64,000 bases of DNA, from NCBI GenBank assembly GCA_003249955.1, contig QKHS01000015.1, forward strand, positions 62,001 to 126,000, written 5' to 3'. This document shows positions 19,052 to 26,774 of this stretch, one piece after another (the first letter of the stretch is position 1; the number at the start of each line of letters is the position of its first letter). This DNA is from Bacteroidales bacterium. GTDB taxonomy: Bacteria > Bacteroidota > Bacteroidia > Bacteroidales > ML635J-15. A program made the position numbers and the translations under genes. Under the pieces are notes generated by a model. The model saw only the letters and a list, made by a program, of their open reading frames with translations. It had not been told where the DNA came from and ran no database searches.

Positions 19052-19086
19052 GAATTGTTTTTTATGTTTTTTTTAAATTATTTTTT

Positions 19087-19362
19087 ATGAATTTATTTGT
19101 CGCTAACCTTCACCCATCAACCAGAGGAGAAGATTTACAGGAGTTATTTTCACAATTTGGCAGTGTAGTATCTGCAAAAGTTATCATGGACAAAGAGACC
19201 GGCAACTCAAAACGTTATGGTTTTGTTGAGTTGGCCAACGAAGCAGAGGGAGAAAATGCAATTGCCCAACTTAACGAAAAAGAGTTTCAGGGCAATCAGA
19301 TTGCGGTTAAAATGGCGCAGCCAAAAGCTGCCGGCCACGCACACCAGCAAAGAAGATACTAA
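19087..19362 (+). CDS. RRM-domain RNA-binding protein
   Basis: A 91-residue protein consisting of one RNA recognition motif. RNP2 is LFVANL (residues 3-8) and RNP1 is KRYGFVEL (about 39-46), with the aromatic residues for base stacking present. A short basic Gln/His/Arg tail follows. Such single-RRM proteins are common in Bacteroidota, where members (the Rbp proteins of Bacteroides) bind single-stranded RNA and alter expression of carbohydrate-use genes. It has its own promoter, structured leader and terminator. Confidence 0.95.
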   Translation: MNLFVANLHPSTRGEDLQELFSQFGSVVSAKVIMDKETGNSKRYGFVELANEAEGENAIAQLNEKEFQGNQIAVKMAQPKAAGHAHQQRRY

Positions 19363-19366
19363 AATT

Positions 19367-19389
19367 AAGCGGGTTTTACCCGCTTTTTT
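19367..19389 (+). terminator. Terminator of the RRM gene
   Basis: GCGGGT-TTT-ACCCGC followed by a T-run, 4 bases after the stop. It touches the 3' end of the convergent gene at 19388. Confidence 0.9.
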
Positions 19390-20266
19390 ATTTAAATAAC
19401 ATAAAGGCTCCGAAAAATTCTTCACCAACAACTTCAGCTTTATCCCAGAATTCTTCCGAAGTTTTTGCAAGATTTTCTTTGCCATACAAAAGTCGGAACA
19501 TATAATTCCCTTTACAATAAAGCCTTAATTCCGGAGTTTCATCATTACCTGTGTAATATGCAAAAGCCAATTGATTTTCATTGAGATAATACTCTTTTGT
19601 AACATCCGCTTTTACAACCATTTTTACCAAATCATCCCCGTCATAAAAGCCTGTAACCTCTCCTTTTGTTTCGCTTCTCAATCCTGTTAAAGAATTTATT
19701 CTTTTATACAGCTCTCTGACTGCATCAAGCTCCTTGTTATAATCAGGTATCCCCGATAAATACATACACATCTTCAACTGTACAGCAGATCTGACAATAA
19801 CTTCGGAATAATCAAAATAATTATCAGGTTCTCCCAGAAAATAGTTTTCCCCAAATTTTTCACCTCCCTTCTCTCTTATTAAAATCATTTTTTTATTCTC
19901 AATATGAAAGATTAATTCTGTTTCTTCTGTACTATATACATAATATGTAAGATTCTGAAAAACATCATAGATAAAAAACTCCGAATACTCAATTGCTGAA
20001 AGATCTGTATGAACCGAAATCATACTTAATGACTCTCCGCATCTGTTACTGTATGAATAATGAACAGCTCTTTCGCATCTGTTAATACCAACAGCCGGCC
20101 ATGGATCACTGTCATAGTTACTGCATACAATATCTGTGTAAAGCATGTTAGTGTCTGAAAATTCTGCCAGATATTGAAAACCCCGGCGCGAATCTATCTG
20201 TGAATAGCCATATGTACAGATCACACAATAAAACAAGACAAACATTAATTTATTCATAATTTTCAT
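19388..20266 (-). CDS. Secreted protein of unknown function
   Basis: A 292-residue protein with a signal peptide (cleavage near YGYSQ). The mature part is acidic and aromatic-rich with four or five cysteines, and has no motif that I recognise. It converges on the RRM gene and is separated from the TraB-family gene by 96 bases. A second in-frame ATG three codons in would leave the signal peptide intact. Probably periplasmic or surface exposed. Confidence 0.65.
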   Translation of the reverse strand: MKIMNKLMFVLFYCVICTYGYSQIDSRRGFQYLAEFSDTNMLYTDIVCSNYDSDPWPAVGINRCERAVHYSYSNRCGESLSMISVHTDLSAIEYSEFFIYDVFQNLTYYVYSTEETELIFHIENKKMILIREKGGEKFGENYFLGEPDNYFDYSEVIVRSAVQLKMCMYLSGIPDYNKELDAVRELYKRINSLTGLRSETKGEVTGFYDGDDLVKMVVKADVTKEYYLNENQLAFAYYTGNDETPELRLYCKGNYMFRLLYGKENLAKTSEEFWDKAEVVGEEFFGAFMLFK

Positions 20267-20362
20267 GGTTAAGGCGTTATTTATTCAATATTATAAATAG
20301 AGACAATATAATCCTTCTAAAATACAAATAATTTCCAAAAGACCCGGCTACTTTACGGGCAA

Positions 20363-21229
20363 CTATTCCGAGACTTGCCAGCTAAAAACTACAGGTTCTA
20401 CAGTATATCCCTTCTTCCTTAAAAGTGCTATAACTCCTGTCTCTCCCGGTAAATGAGCCGCACCTACAGCACAAAACAATGTTTGTTTTTTTGCAATTTT
20501 AACAAAATGTTTTGCCATTCCTACATTCCTGTCTATAAGAAATGCTTTGTTAAACTCTGCCGGTAAAGAAGTATCATTCGTCATTTCAAAAATTGATTCC
20601 AGATCAAAACTCATATATGCCTCAAGCATTTCGTCCATTTTCCCGGCATCATCATTGCCTGTTGTGTCTATAATGCCCTCATATAACATATCCGCCTGAT
20701 CTTCAAGACTTATTGCATCAACAGCTCTAATCTGGTCGCTGAATTTTTCAACTCCAAAACATTCTTTCCCGCTATCTCTGGCCATTTTAAGAAAATATAA
20801 ATCCAGAGCCTGTTCCATATCCTGTTCAATGTTCATTTGCATCAACTGACTTGACAAAAAGAACGGTTTCATCTTATTGTAAATAAAAATTCCGGAACCT
20901 GTCATTTCTTTTACAACACTGTCTAAAATATGATACTCCTCTTTCGACAATAATTTATCAAGACTATTATCCTTCATAAGCATAGCATCCATAATATCAT
21001 CATGCTCAATTTCATCCATTAAAATTTCCATAGCAAAAGCATCGCATGAATTAAATGCATTACTTACTGTCTCATCAAATGAAAAAACGCGTTTATCCTG
21101 AATGTGAATTGTTCCGTAAAGATACGACGGAGACTTAAGATTTTTACCACTTACTTTCCACATTAACGATTGTGAAAATGAGATGCTTATAAACAGGACA
21201 AAACTTATTGACAAAAATATTCTTTTCAT
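20363..21229 (-). CDS. TraB/GumN-family protein
   Basis: A 288-residue exported protein. The two family-defining GxxH motifs are present: GTIH (His42) and GAAH (His259), and a signal peptide ends near SFSQ. TraB-family members are thought to be metal-dependent peptidases; the bacterial GumN-type role is unresolved. The ATG at 21229 is preferred over the one at 21259 because the latter lies inside the terminator of the upstream MFS gene and would place ten non-signal residues before the signal peptide. Confidence 0.85.
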   Translation of the reverse strand: MKRIFLSISFVLFISISFSQSLMWKVSGKNLKSPSYLYGTIHIQDKRVFSFDETVSNAFNSCDAFAMEILMDEIEHDDIMDAMLMKDNSLDKLLSKEEYHILDSVVKEMTGSGIFIYNKMKPFFLSSQLMQMNIEQDMEQALDLYFLKMARDSGKECFGVEKFSDQIRAVDAISLEDQADMLYEGIIDTTGNDDAGKMDEMLEAYMSFDLESIFEMTNDTSLPAEFNKAFLIDRNVGMAKHFVKIAKKQTLFCAVGAAHLPGETGVIALLRKKGYTVEPVVFSWQVSE

Positions 21230-21244
21230 GGTCTGTATTAAATT

Positions 21245-21283
21245 AAAAAATGCCCTCAAATTTATAAAAATCTGAGGGCATTC
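21245..21283 (-). terminator. Terminator of the MFS gene
   Basis: On the minus strand AATGCCCTCA pairs with TGAGGGCATT, with a 14-base loop and a T-run. It sits between the MFS gene and the TraB/GumN gene. Confidence 0.85.
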
Positions 21284-21310
21284 AAATAATGTTTTTTATA
21301 ATTACTTACA

Positions 21311-22738
21311 TTAAGCTTTTTCTTCCAGAATTTCTTCGGCTTTAGCTGCTATGTTTGGCAACTCAAGTCCATAACCTTTTTTCTTGTCTTCAAGCTTAAG
21401 CCAGAAAGCAAAAATAAGAGCCAAAAGACCAAACCCTGTAAAAATAAGCATCGGTAAAGTATAATCGTATTGGTTAACAGTTGCACCATTAACAACAGTA
21501 GTACCTGTAATACAATATTTTGTTAATACCCAGCCGATTAAAGCAGGAACACCCATTAATCCCCAATTCTGAACCCAGAAAATCAAAGAATATGCTGTAC
21601 CTAATTGTCTTTCTGGAATAATTTTCGGAACTGATGGCCACATTGCAGAAGGAACAAGTGAAAAACCTATACCTAAAATTACAACTAAAATAATTGCAAC
21701 AATCCACTGATTTAAGAACGGGATAGAGAACATTGCATGAACAAAAATCAAAAGAATTGATCCTAAAATCATAATTGTAGCACCTTTTCCTTTTCTGTCA
21801 TATAAATTACCAAAGAAAGGTGTTAATATTATAGTACCGAATGGTAGTAAAGCCGGGATCGCACCTGCTACAGATTCGTCAATTCCGAATTTGTTAACCA
21901 TGAGATCTGTTGCATATTTCAGGAACGGGAAAACCGAAGAATAGAACAATACACACAATATTGCAACCAACCAAAAACCTTTATTGGTTATAATCTGCCA
22001 GATATCTTTCATTTTAAAAGCTTCTTCTTCTGACTCATCATTGTTGGCAAGTTTTTCTGCTGCAATTTCAGCATCCAGTTTCTTATCCTGGAAAATATAA
22101 ATTATAAATGAAATCATCCCGATACAAGCCATTATTAAACCAATCAAAACCGGACCGGAAACATGTCCCATATATTTTGCAAGCGGTAAACTGGTTCCGA
22201 TAGCAAGACCTGTTCCTATTCTGGCAGTTGCCATTTCAAGACCCATTGCCAATGCCATTTCTTTACCTTTAAACCATTTTACGATAGTTTTTGATACTGT
22301 GATACCTGCGACTTCGACACCAACGCCAAATATCGCAAATCCAAGTCCGGCAATCAACACCTGTGCCTTTACCGATGTTCCGAACACACTCCATACAATA
22401 CCATCCAGACTATGTGTTGAAACTGCATAATACTTAATACCGACACCTACAACCATAATGATAGTTGCCATCAAACCGGTAAATCTAAGCCCCATCTTAT
22501 CAAGAATAATCCCCCCGATAATAAGCATGAACATAAAAACATTAAACCATCCATAAGCACTGGTAAAGAAACCATACTCAGAACTTGTCCATGTTAATTG
22601 CTCTTCAAGAAGACCTTTTAACGGAGCCATCACATCTGAAAGGTAATAACCGCATAACATTGTAAAAGCGACAACGCCCAAGGCAAACCACCTTGCCGTT
22701 TTGGAATCCCTTAAGGATTTCTGAATTTTTTCTACCAT
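21311..22738 (-). CDS. MFS transporter, OFA/NarK-like
   Basis: A 475-residue major facilitator with about 12 membrane segments and a cytoplasmic central loop (about residues 215-240, Glu/Lys-rich). The loop motif YDRKGKG between helices 8 and 9 is the usual MFS motif A-type element. The overall look (VGVGIKYYAVS, FGVGVEVAGI) resembles oxalate/formate antiporter-type and NarK-type carriers for small anions. The substrate is not deducible and no catabolic gene is adjacent. It has its own promoter and terminator. Confidence 0.85.
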   Translation of the reverse strand: MVEKIQKSLRDSKTARWFALGVVAFTMLCGYYLSDVMAPLKGLLEEQLTWTSSEYGFFTSAYGWFNVFMFMLIIGGIILDKMGLRFTGLMATIIMVVGVGIKYYAVSTHSLDGIVWSVFGTSVKAQVLIAGLGFAIFGVGVEVAGITVSKTIVKWFKGKEMALAMGLEMATARIGTGLAIGTSLPLAKYMGHVSGPVLIGLIMACIGMISFIIYIFQDKKLDAEIAAEKLANNDESEEEAFKMKDIWQIITNKGFWLVAILCVLFYSSVFPFLKYATDLMVNKFGIDESVAGAIPALLPFGTIILTPFFGNLYDRKGKGATIMILGSILLIFVHAMFSIPFLNQWIVAIILVVILGIGFSLVPSAMWPSVPKIIPERQLGTAYSLIFWVQNWGLMGVPALIGWVLTKYCITGTTVVNGATVNQYDYTLPMLIFTGFGLLALIFAFWLKLEDKKKGYGLELPNIAAKAEEILEEKA

Positions 22739-22766
22739 AATAGTAATTTTTAAATTTTTGTATCTG

Positions 22767-22774
22767 CAAATGTA
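22767..22774 (-). promoter_or_regulatory. -7 promoter box TACATTTG for the MFS gene
   Basis: Minus-strand TAnnTTTG box 28 bases upstream of the ATG at 22738. Confidence 0.6.
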
Positions 22775-22896
22775 AAATTATTTTCAATTAAATAATAAAT
22801 TATTTTTTTTCGTTCCTTTTATCCTTGAATTGTTAAACATTTTTTTTATTTTTGTTGACAATAATATTATATGTTTAATTAAACTTTTCTTTAACT

Positions 22897-25509
22897 ATGA
22901 AAAAATCTCTACAATTAATGCTTACGTTGTTCCTGTGTCTATTATTCGCCAGTACATACGGACAACCATTTTATAACATCGGAACTTCTGTAACCGGAGG
23001 TACTGCAACTGTTACCACATCTCCTGATACTCAGGCAGAAGAAGCTGCAGTTGTAACTGTAACAATTGCCGACATTGAAGCGGGAAAACAATTCCTTTCA
23101 ATTGAAGTTATTGCTGCTGACTTATCCGTAATTTCAACAACTTTGGTCTCAGAAGGTGCTGAATACACTTTTGAAATGCCGGCTCAGGATGTTGGCGTTA
23201 ACGTAGCACTCGAAGATATTCCTGCTGCTACTTATGCCATTGCAACTTCTGTTACAGGCGGAACCGCTACAGTTACAACAAATCCTGCAACAGAAGCTGA
23301 AGAAGCTGCAGTTGTTACTGTAACAATCGCCGACATTGAGGCAGGTAAACAATTCCTTTCAATTGGAGTTATTGCTGCCGATTTATCCGTTATTTCAACA
23401 ACTTTGGTTTCAGAAGGTGCTGAATACACTTTTGAAATGCCGGCTCAGGCTGTTGGCGTTAACGTAACACTCGAAGATATTCCTGCTGCTACTTATGCTA
23501 TTGCAACTTCGGTTACAGGCGGAACAGCTACAGTTACAACAAATCCTGCAACAGAAGCTGAAGAAGCTGCTGTTGTTACTGTAACAATTGCAGATATAGA
23601 AGCAGGTAAAGAATTCCTTTCAATTGAAGTTATTGCTGCTGACTTATCTGTAATTTCAACAACTTTGGTTTCAGAAGGTGCCGAATACACTTTTGAAATG
23701 CCGGCTCAGGCTGTTAGTGTTAACATAAACTTACAGGATGTAGTAACTGATCCTATCATTATTAATACCCAGCCACAATCTGCAACCATCTGCAGCTATG
23801 ATTATGCAACGATATCAATAGATGCTGAAGCAACAACTGCAGAAACCTTAACTTATCAATGGTATTACAATAATGAAATTATGACTGACTCAGTAAACAG
23901 TTCAATCATTGTAAACCTTGCAGGAGAATATAAATGTTTATTAACTGCCGGACTTGACGAACTTTATTCTGAAGTTGCTGTTTTAACCGTTGCTGAAGTA
24001 AATCCTGAGCTACCGGCTGAAATAGGTGCTTGTACAGGGACAACAGTTGTTTTAAACCCCGGAACATTTTCTTCTTACGAATGGAATGACCTTACTACAG
24101 AAAGCACATTATCTGTAACAATTAACGGTACATATTCCGTAGTTGTTGAAGATGAAAACGGATGTACCGCTTCTGCTGAATCCATAGTATCTTTCTCTGA
24201 CGAAATAAGTATTGATCTTGGCGAAGAAGTTAATGTTTGTTCCGGTAGTTCAGCAAATATCTCAGCTCCGGCATCTGATTCTTATGTATGGGGTGGCGGA
24301 GAAGACACTCAGGAAATTTTAGTATCAGAAGGTGGATGGTATTATGTTACCGTTACACAGGGGACATGCGAAGCCAACGATTCTGTATTGGTTAACATTG
24401 TAGATCTCCCCGAAGTTTTTGATTTGGGTGAAACAATTTATGCATGTGAAGGGACAACTGTAACAATAGAAGGACCTGAAGTTACCGGAGCAAACTATTT
24501 ATGGAGTAATGCAGAAACAACCCAAAATACTGATGTTACTTTAACCGGCACTTATAGCCTGACAGTTTCAAACGAATTCGGTTGTGAAATGTCTGATGAC
24601 ATTCTTGTCCAGTTTAACAATTATGCTGTTATTAACCTGCATACAGGAGACACAATATATTCATGTATCGGAAACACAGTAACCTTAGACCCTCAACAAG
24701 GTATTGAATGGTTATGGAGCGACTCTTCAACAGAAAGTACTCTTGATGTTGAAACCAGTGATTGGTATTACGTTACCGTTACTGTAGATGGTGGTTGCGA
24801 AGGTAATGACAGTGTATATGTTTTATTTAATACTCTTCCGGCTATTGACCTTGGTGAAAACCAGGCATTCTGCGACGGATTATCGGCAGTATTAACCGCT
24901 CCTGATGCAGTTGAATACCTGTGGAACACAGGAGAAATCACTCAGTCAATCACTATAGACACAGCATCTGTTTATTCCTGTACTATAACTGACATAAACG
25001 GTTGTATGAACTCAGACGAAATGACTCTTGCCATCTATCCGTTACCTGTTGTTGATCTGGGCGAAGACATTATTGTTGACGAAGATCAGATATTAGTATT
25101 CGGAGCACAACAGGGACACCCTGAGTATTTATGGTCAACAGAAGCTACAACAGAATTTATCATTGTTAACGCTTCTGATCTGGAACTTGGCGAAAACACA
25201 ATAAGTGTTACCGTAACAAGCTCTAATGGATGTTCTGTTACTGACGAAATAACAATTACAGTTATTCCGGGTGCAGGGATTGATACTGACATTGCAAATA
25301 AATTCAGTGTTTATCCTAATCCTTCCAATGGCATAATTGAAATTAAAGGAAATGAAATCATTTCTGTCAACGTTTTAAATTATACCGGAAAGACAATGCT
25401 TACAACAAATCAAAACAGAATTGATTTGAGTGATTTTGCAAAGGGAATTTATATCGTACAGATAAATGCCAAATCCGGAATATTTACTTCAAAAGTTGTT
25501 CTTCAATAA
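22897..25509 (+). CDS. Type IX-secreted surface protein with three tandem InlB-like repeats
   Basis: An 870-residue exported protein with a signal peptide ending near TYGQ. Residues about 29-285 are three nearly identical 87-residue units, each closing with EYTFEMPAQ, which resembles the divergent InlB B-repeat/bacterial repeat domain. An Ig-like block (about 285-370) and several cysteine-containing units with repeated LWS(T/N)-type motifs follow (about 370-790). The last 80 residues (FSVYPNPSNG ... KGIYIVQI ... SKVVLQ) are a type A sorting domain for the type IX secretion system. It is likely an adhesin-like surface protein; no enzyme motif is visible. Confidence 0.88.
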   Translation: MKKSLQLMLTLFLCLLFASTYGQPFYNIGTSVTGGTATVTTSPDTQAEEAAVVTVTIADIEAGKQFLSIEVIAADLSVISTTLVSEGAEYTFEMPAQDVGVNVALEDIPAATYAIATSVTGGTATVTTNPATEAEEAAVVTVTIADIEAGKQFLSIGVIAADLSVISTTLVSEGAEYTFEMPAQAVGVNVTLEDIPAATYAIATSVTGGTATVTTNPATEAEEAAVVTVTIADIEAGKEFLSIEVIAADLSVISTTLVSEGAEYTFEMPAQAVSVNINLQDVVTDPIIINTQPQSATICSYDYATISIDAEATTAETLTYQWYYNNEIMTDSVNSSIIVNLAGEYKCLLTAGLDELYSEVAVLTVAEVNPELPAEIGACTGTTVVLNPGTFSSYEWNDLTTESTLSVTINGTYSVVVEDENGCTASAESIVSFSDEISIDLGEEVNVCSGSSANISAPASDSYVWGGGEDTQEILVSEGGWYYVTVTQGTCEANDSVLVNIVDLPEVFDLGETIYACEGTTVTIEGPEVTGANYLWSNAETTQNTDVTLTGTYSLTVSNEFGCEMSDDILVQFNNYAVINLHTGDTIYSCIGNTVTLDPQQGIEWLWSDSSTESTLDVETSDWYYVTVTVDGGCEGNDSVYVLFNTLPAIDLGENQAFCDGLSAVLTAPDAVEYLWNTGEITQSITIDTASVYSCTITDINGCMNSDEMTLAIYPLPVVDLGEDIIVDEDQILVFGAQQGHPEYLWSTEATTEFIIVNASDLELGENTISVTVTSSNGCSVTDEITITVIPGAGIDTDIANKFSVYPNPSNGIIEIKGNEIISVNVLNYTGKTMLTTNQNRIDLSDFAKGIYIVQINAKSGIFTSKVVLQ
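22984..23745 (+). repeat. Three tandem 261-base coding repeats
   Basis: Units start at 22984, 23245 and 23506, exactly 261 bases (87 codons) apart. The first two are complete and the third diverges at its last few codons. The DNA identity is high, which implies recent duplication or ongoing homogenisation. Confidence 0.92.
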
Positions 25510-25530
25510 TTATTAAACATACAGAATTAA

Positions 25531-25562
25531 AAAAAAGAGGCCATATCCGGCCTCTTTTTTTT
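25531..25562 (+). terminator. Terminator of the surface-protein gene
   Basis: AAAAAAGAGGCC / ATATCC / GGCCTCTTTTTT followed by more T, 21 bases after the stop. Confidence 0.92.
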
Positions 25563-25626
25563 AATATCAACTCAAATTTGTTAATAAATACACTTGTTTT
25601 TTCGTTTATACTTAAAATATATTAAA

Positions 25627-25634
25627 TAATTTTG
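25627..25634 (+). promoter_or_regulatory. -7 promoter box TAATTTTG for the 44-residue lipoprotein
   Basis: TAnnTTTG box 16 bases before the ATG at 25651. Confidence 0.55.
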
Positions 25635-25650
25635 CAAAATTAAATACAGA

Positions 25651-25785
25651 ATGATTATGAAAAAGGTTTTGATTATATTAGCTGTGGCTGCTCTTGTATG
25701 TGTAGGATTCGCATCTTGTAAATCCACTCATGATTGCCCGGCATATGGAAATTCACAAACAAACAGCTTAGAAAAAAGAGTTTAA
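25651..25785 (+). CDS. Small lipoprotein (44 residues)
   Basis: An ORF below the usual length cut-off: MIMKKVLIILAVAAL, then a lipobox GFASC with modified Cys23, then about 21 residues containing HDCPAYG and a Lys/Arg end. The mature peptide keeps one free Cys. Short lipoproteins with a CPAY-type motif are frequent in Bacteroidota and have no assigned function. It has its own -7 box and lies between a terminator and the promoter of the next gene, so it is probably a real monocistronic gene. The start could also be the second ATG (25657). Confidence 0.7.
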   Translation: MIMKKVLIILAVAALVCVGFASCKSTHDCPAYGNSQTNSLEKRV

Positions 25786-25812
25786 AATAAATTCTGGTTA
25801 TTAAGTTTTTAC

Positions 25813-25820
25813 TACCTTTG
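25813..25820 (+). promoter_or_regulatory. -7 promoter box TACCTTTG, close to leaderless start
   Basis: The box ends only 8 bases before the ATG at 25829, so transcription should start within a few bases of the start codon. Confidence 0.5.
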
Positions 25821-25828
25821 TTGCAATT

Positions 25829-26656
25829 ATGTTTTTAGCAAAAAAAATATTATTGCTACATTTGTTTTTGGGGCTATTCTCATTGGGGTTATTCGCTCAG
25901 GGAGAACTGGAAACCTCACGGGAACCTGACAATTACAATCTCAATTCTTTCGGCATAAAATTAAATTCAAACGGAGGCGGATTATACTATAGTTTTTCAT
26001 CACGAATAAACTACAGGTTAAGACGTTTTTTTGAATCCGAATATAATTACATGAAAAGTCCCAAAGAAATAAAAGTCATTAACCCTTATTTTGACCAGTT
26101 CTCCGTACGTAAATTTGTTTTTGGGAAAACATTTATGGTTCACAACCTAAAGCTTGGTTACGGGTACAATAAAATGATTTTTGAGAAAAGAGACAAAAAC
26201 AGTATTTCCATACACCTTACAGGCTCTGCCGGTTTTTCATTAGCCATAAGTAAGCCGATTTATTATGAAATAGTTGACAGTGTAAAAACTATAAATAGTT
26301 ATATTACTACATATACGTCATATTATCGTATTGACATTAACATCCAGAACAACCCTACAGATATTCTGGGCAAAGCACCTTTTGTCCTTGGGTTAAATGA
26401 AATAAAATTACACCCTGGCATTTATTTTAAGTTTGGCATGAGTTTCGACTTCAGCAAAGATGTTATGAAAACTCAGGTTCTGGAAACCGGAGTTATGTTT
26501 GATTATTACTTCAGACCTGTAGAAATAATGGCAGGACACGATAATTCAAACTTTTTATACCTTTATATTGGATATCATTTCGGAACAAAATACGATGCAA
26601 GAATAAACCGTGACTACCGCAAAGATCAGAAAAAAGAAGCCCGAAAATTTAATTAA
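25829..26656 (+). CDS. Outer-membrane protein of unknown function
   Basis: A 275-residue protein with a signal peptide (cleavage near LFAQ). The rest is strand-rich and basic (GGGLYYSFSSRINYRLRRF, YLYIGYHFG), consistent with an outer-membrane barrel, and it ends in a charged Lys/Arg tail. I recognise no family. The promoter geometry suggests a leaderless or nearly leaderless mRNA. Confidence 0.7.
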   Translation: MFLAKKILLLHLFLGLFSLGLFAQGELETSREPDNYNLNSFGIKLNSNGGGLYYSFSSRINYRLRRFFESEYNYMKSPKEIKVINPYFDQFSVRKFVFGKTFMVHNLKLGYGYNKMIFEKRDKNSISIHLTGSAGFSLAISKPIYYEIVDSVKTINSYITTYTSYYRIDINIQNNPTDILGKAPFVLGLNEIKLHPGIYFKFGMSFDFSKDVMKTQVLETGVMFDYYFRPVEIMAGHDNSNFLYLYIGYHFGTKYDARINRDYRKDQKKEARKFN

Positions 26657-26774
26657 ACATAATATGTTGAAAACATTGATAATTATTTTTGGTTAATTAA
26701 ATAATTGTGCTTAAATTAGAGGTTTGAAATTTTTTAATATTTTTTTAGCATTGTTTTAACGTAAAATTGTGAAT

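Noticed and set aside
23149-23690. Repeated minus-strand ORFs across the tandem repeats
   Set aside because: They are antisense shadows of the 261-base repeats, with repetitive low-information translations.
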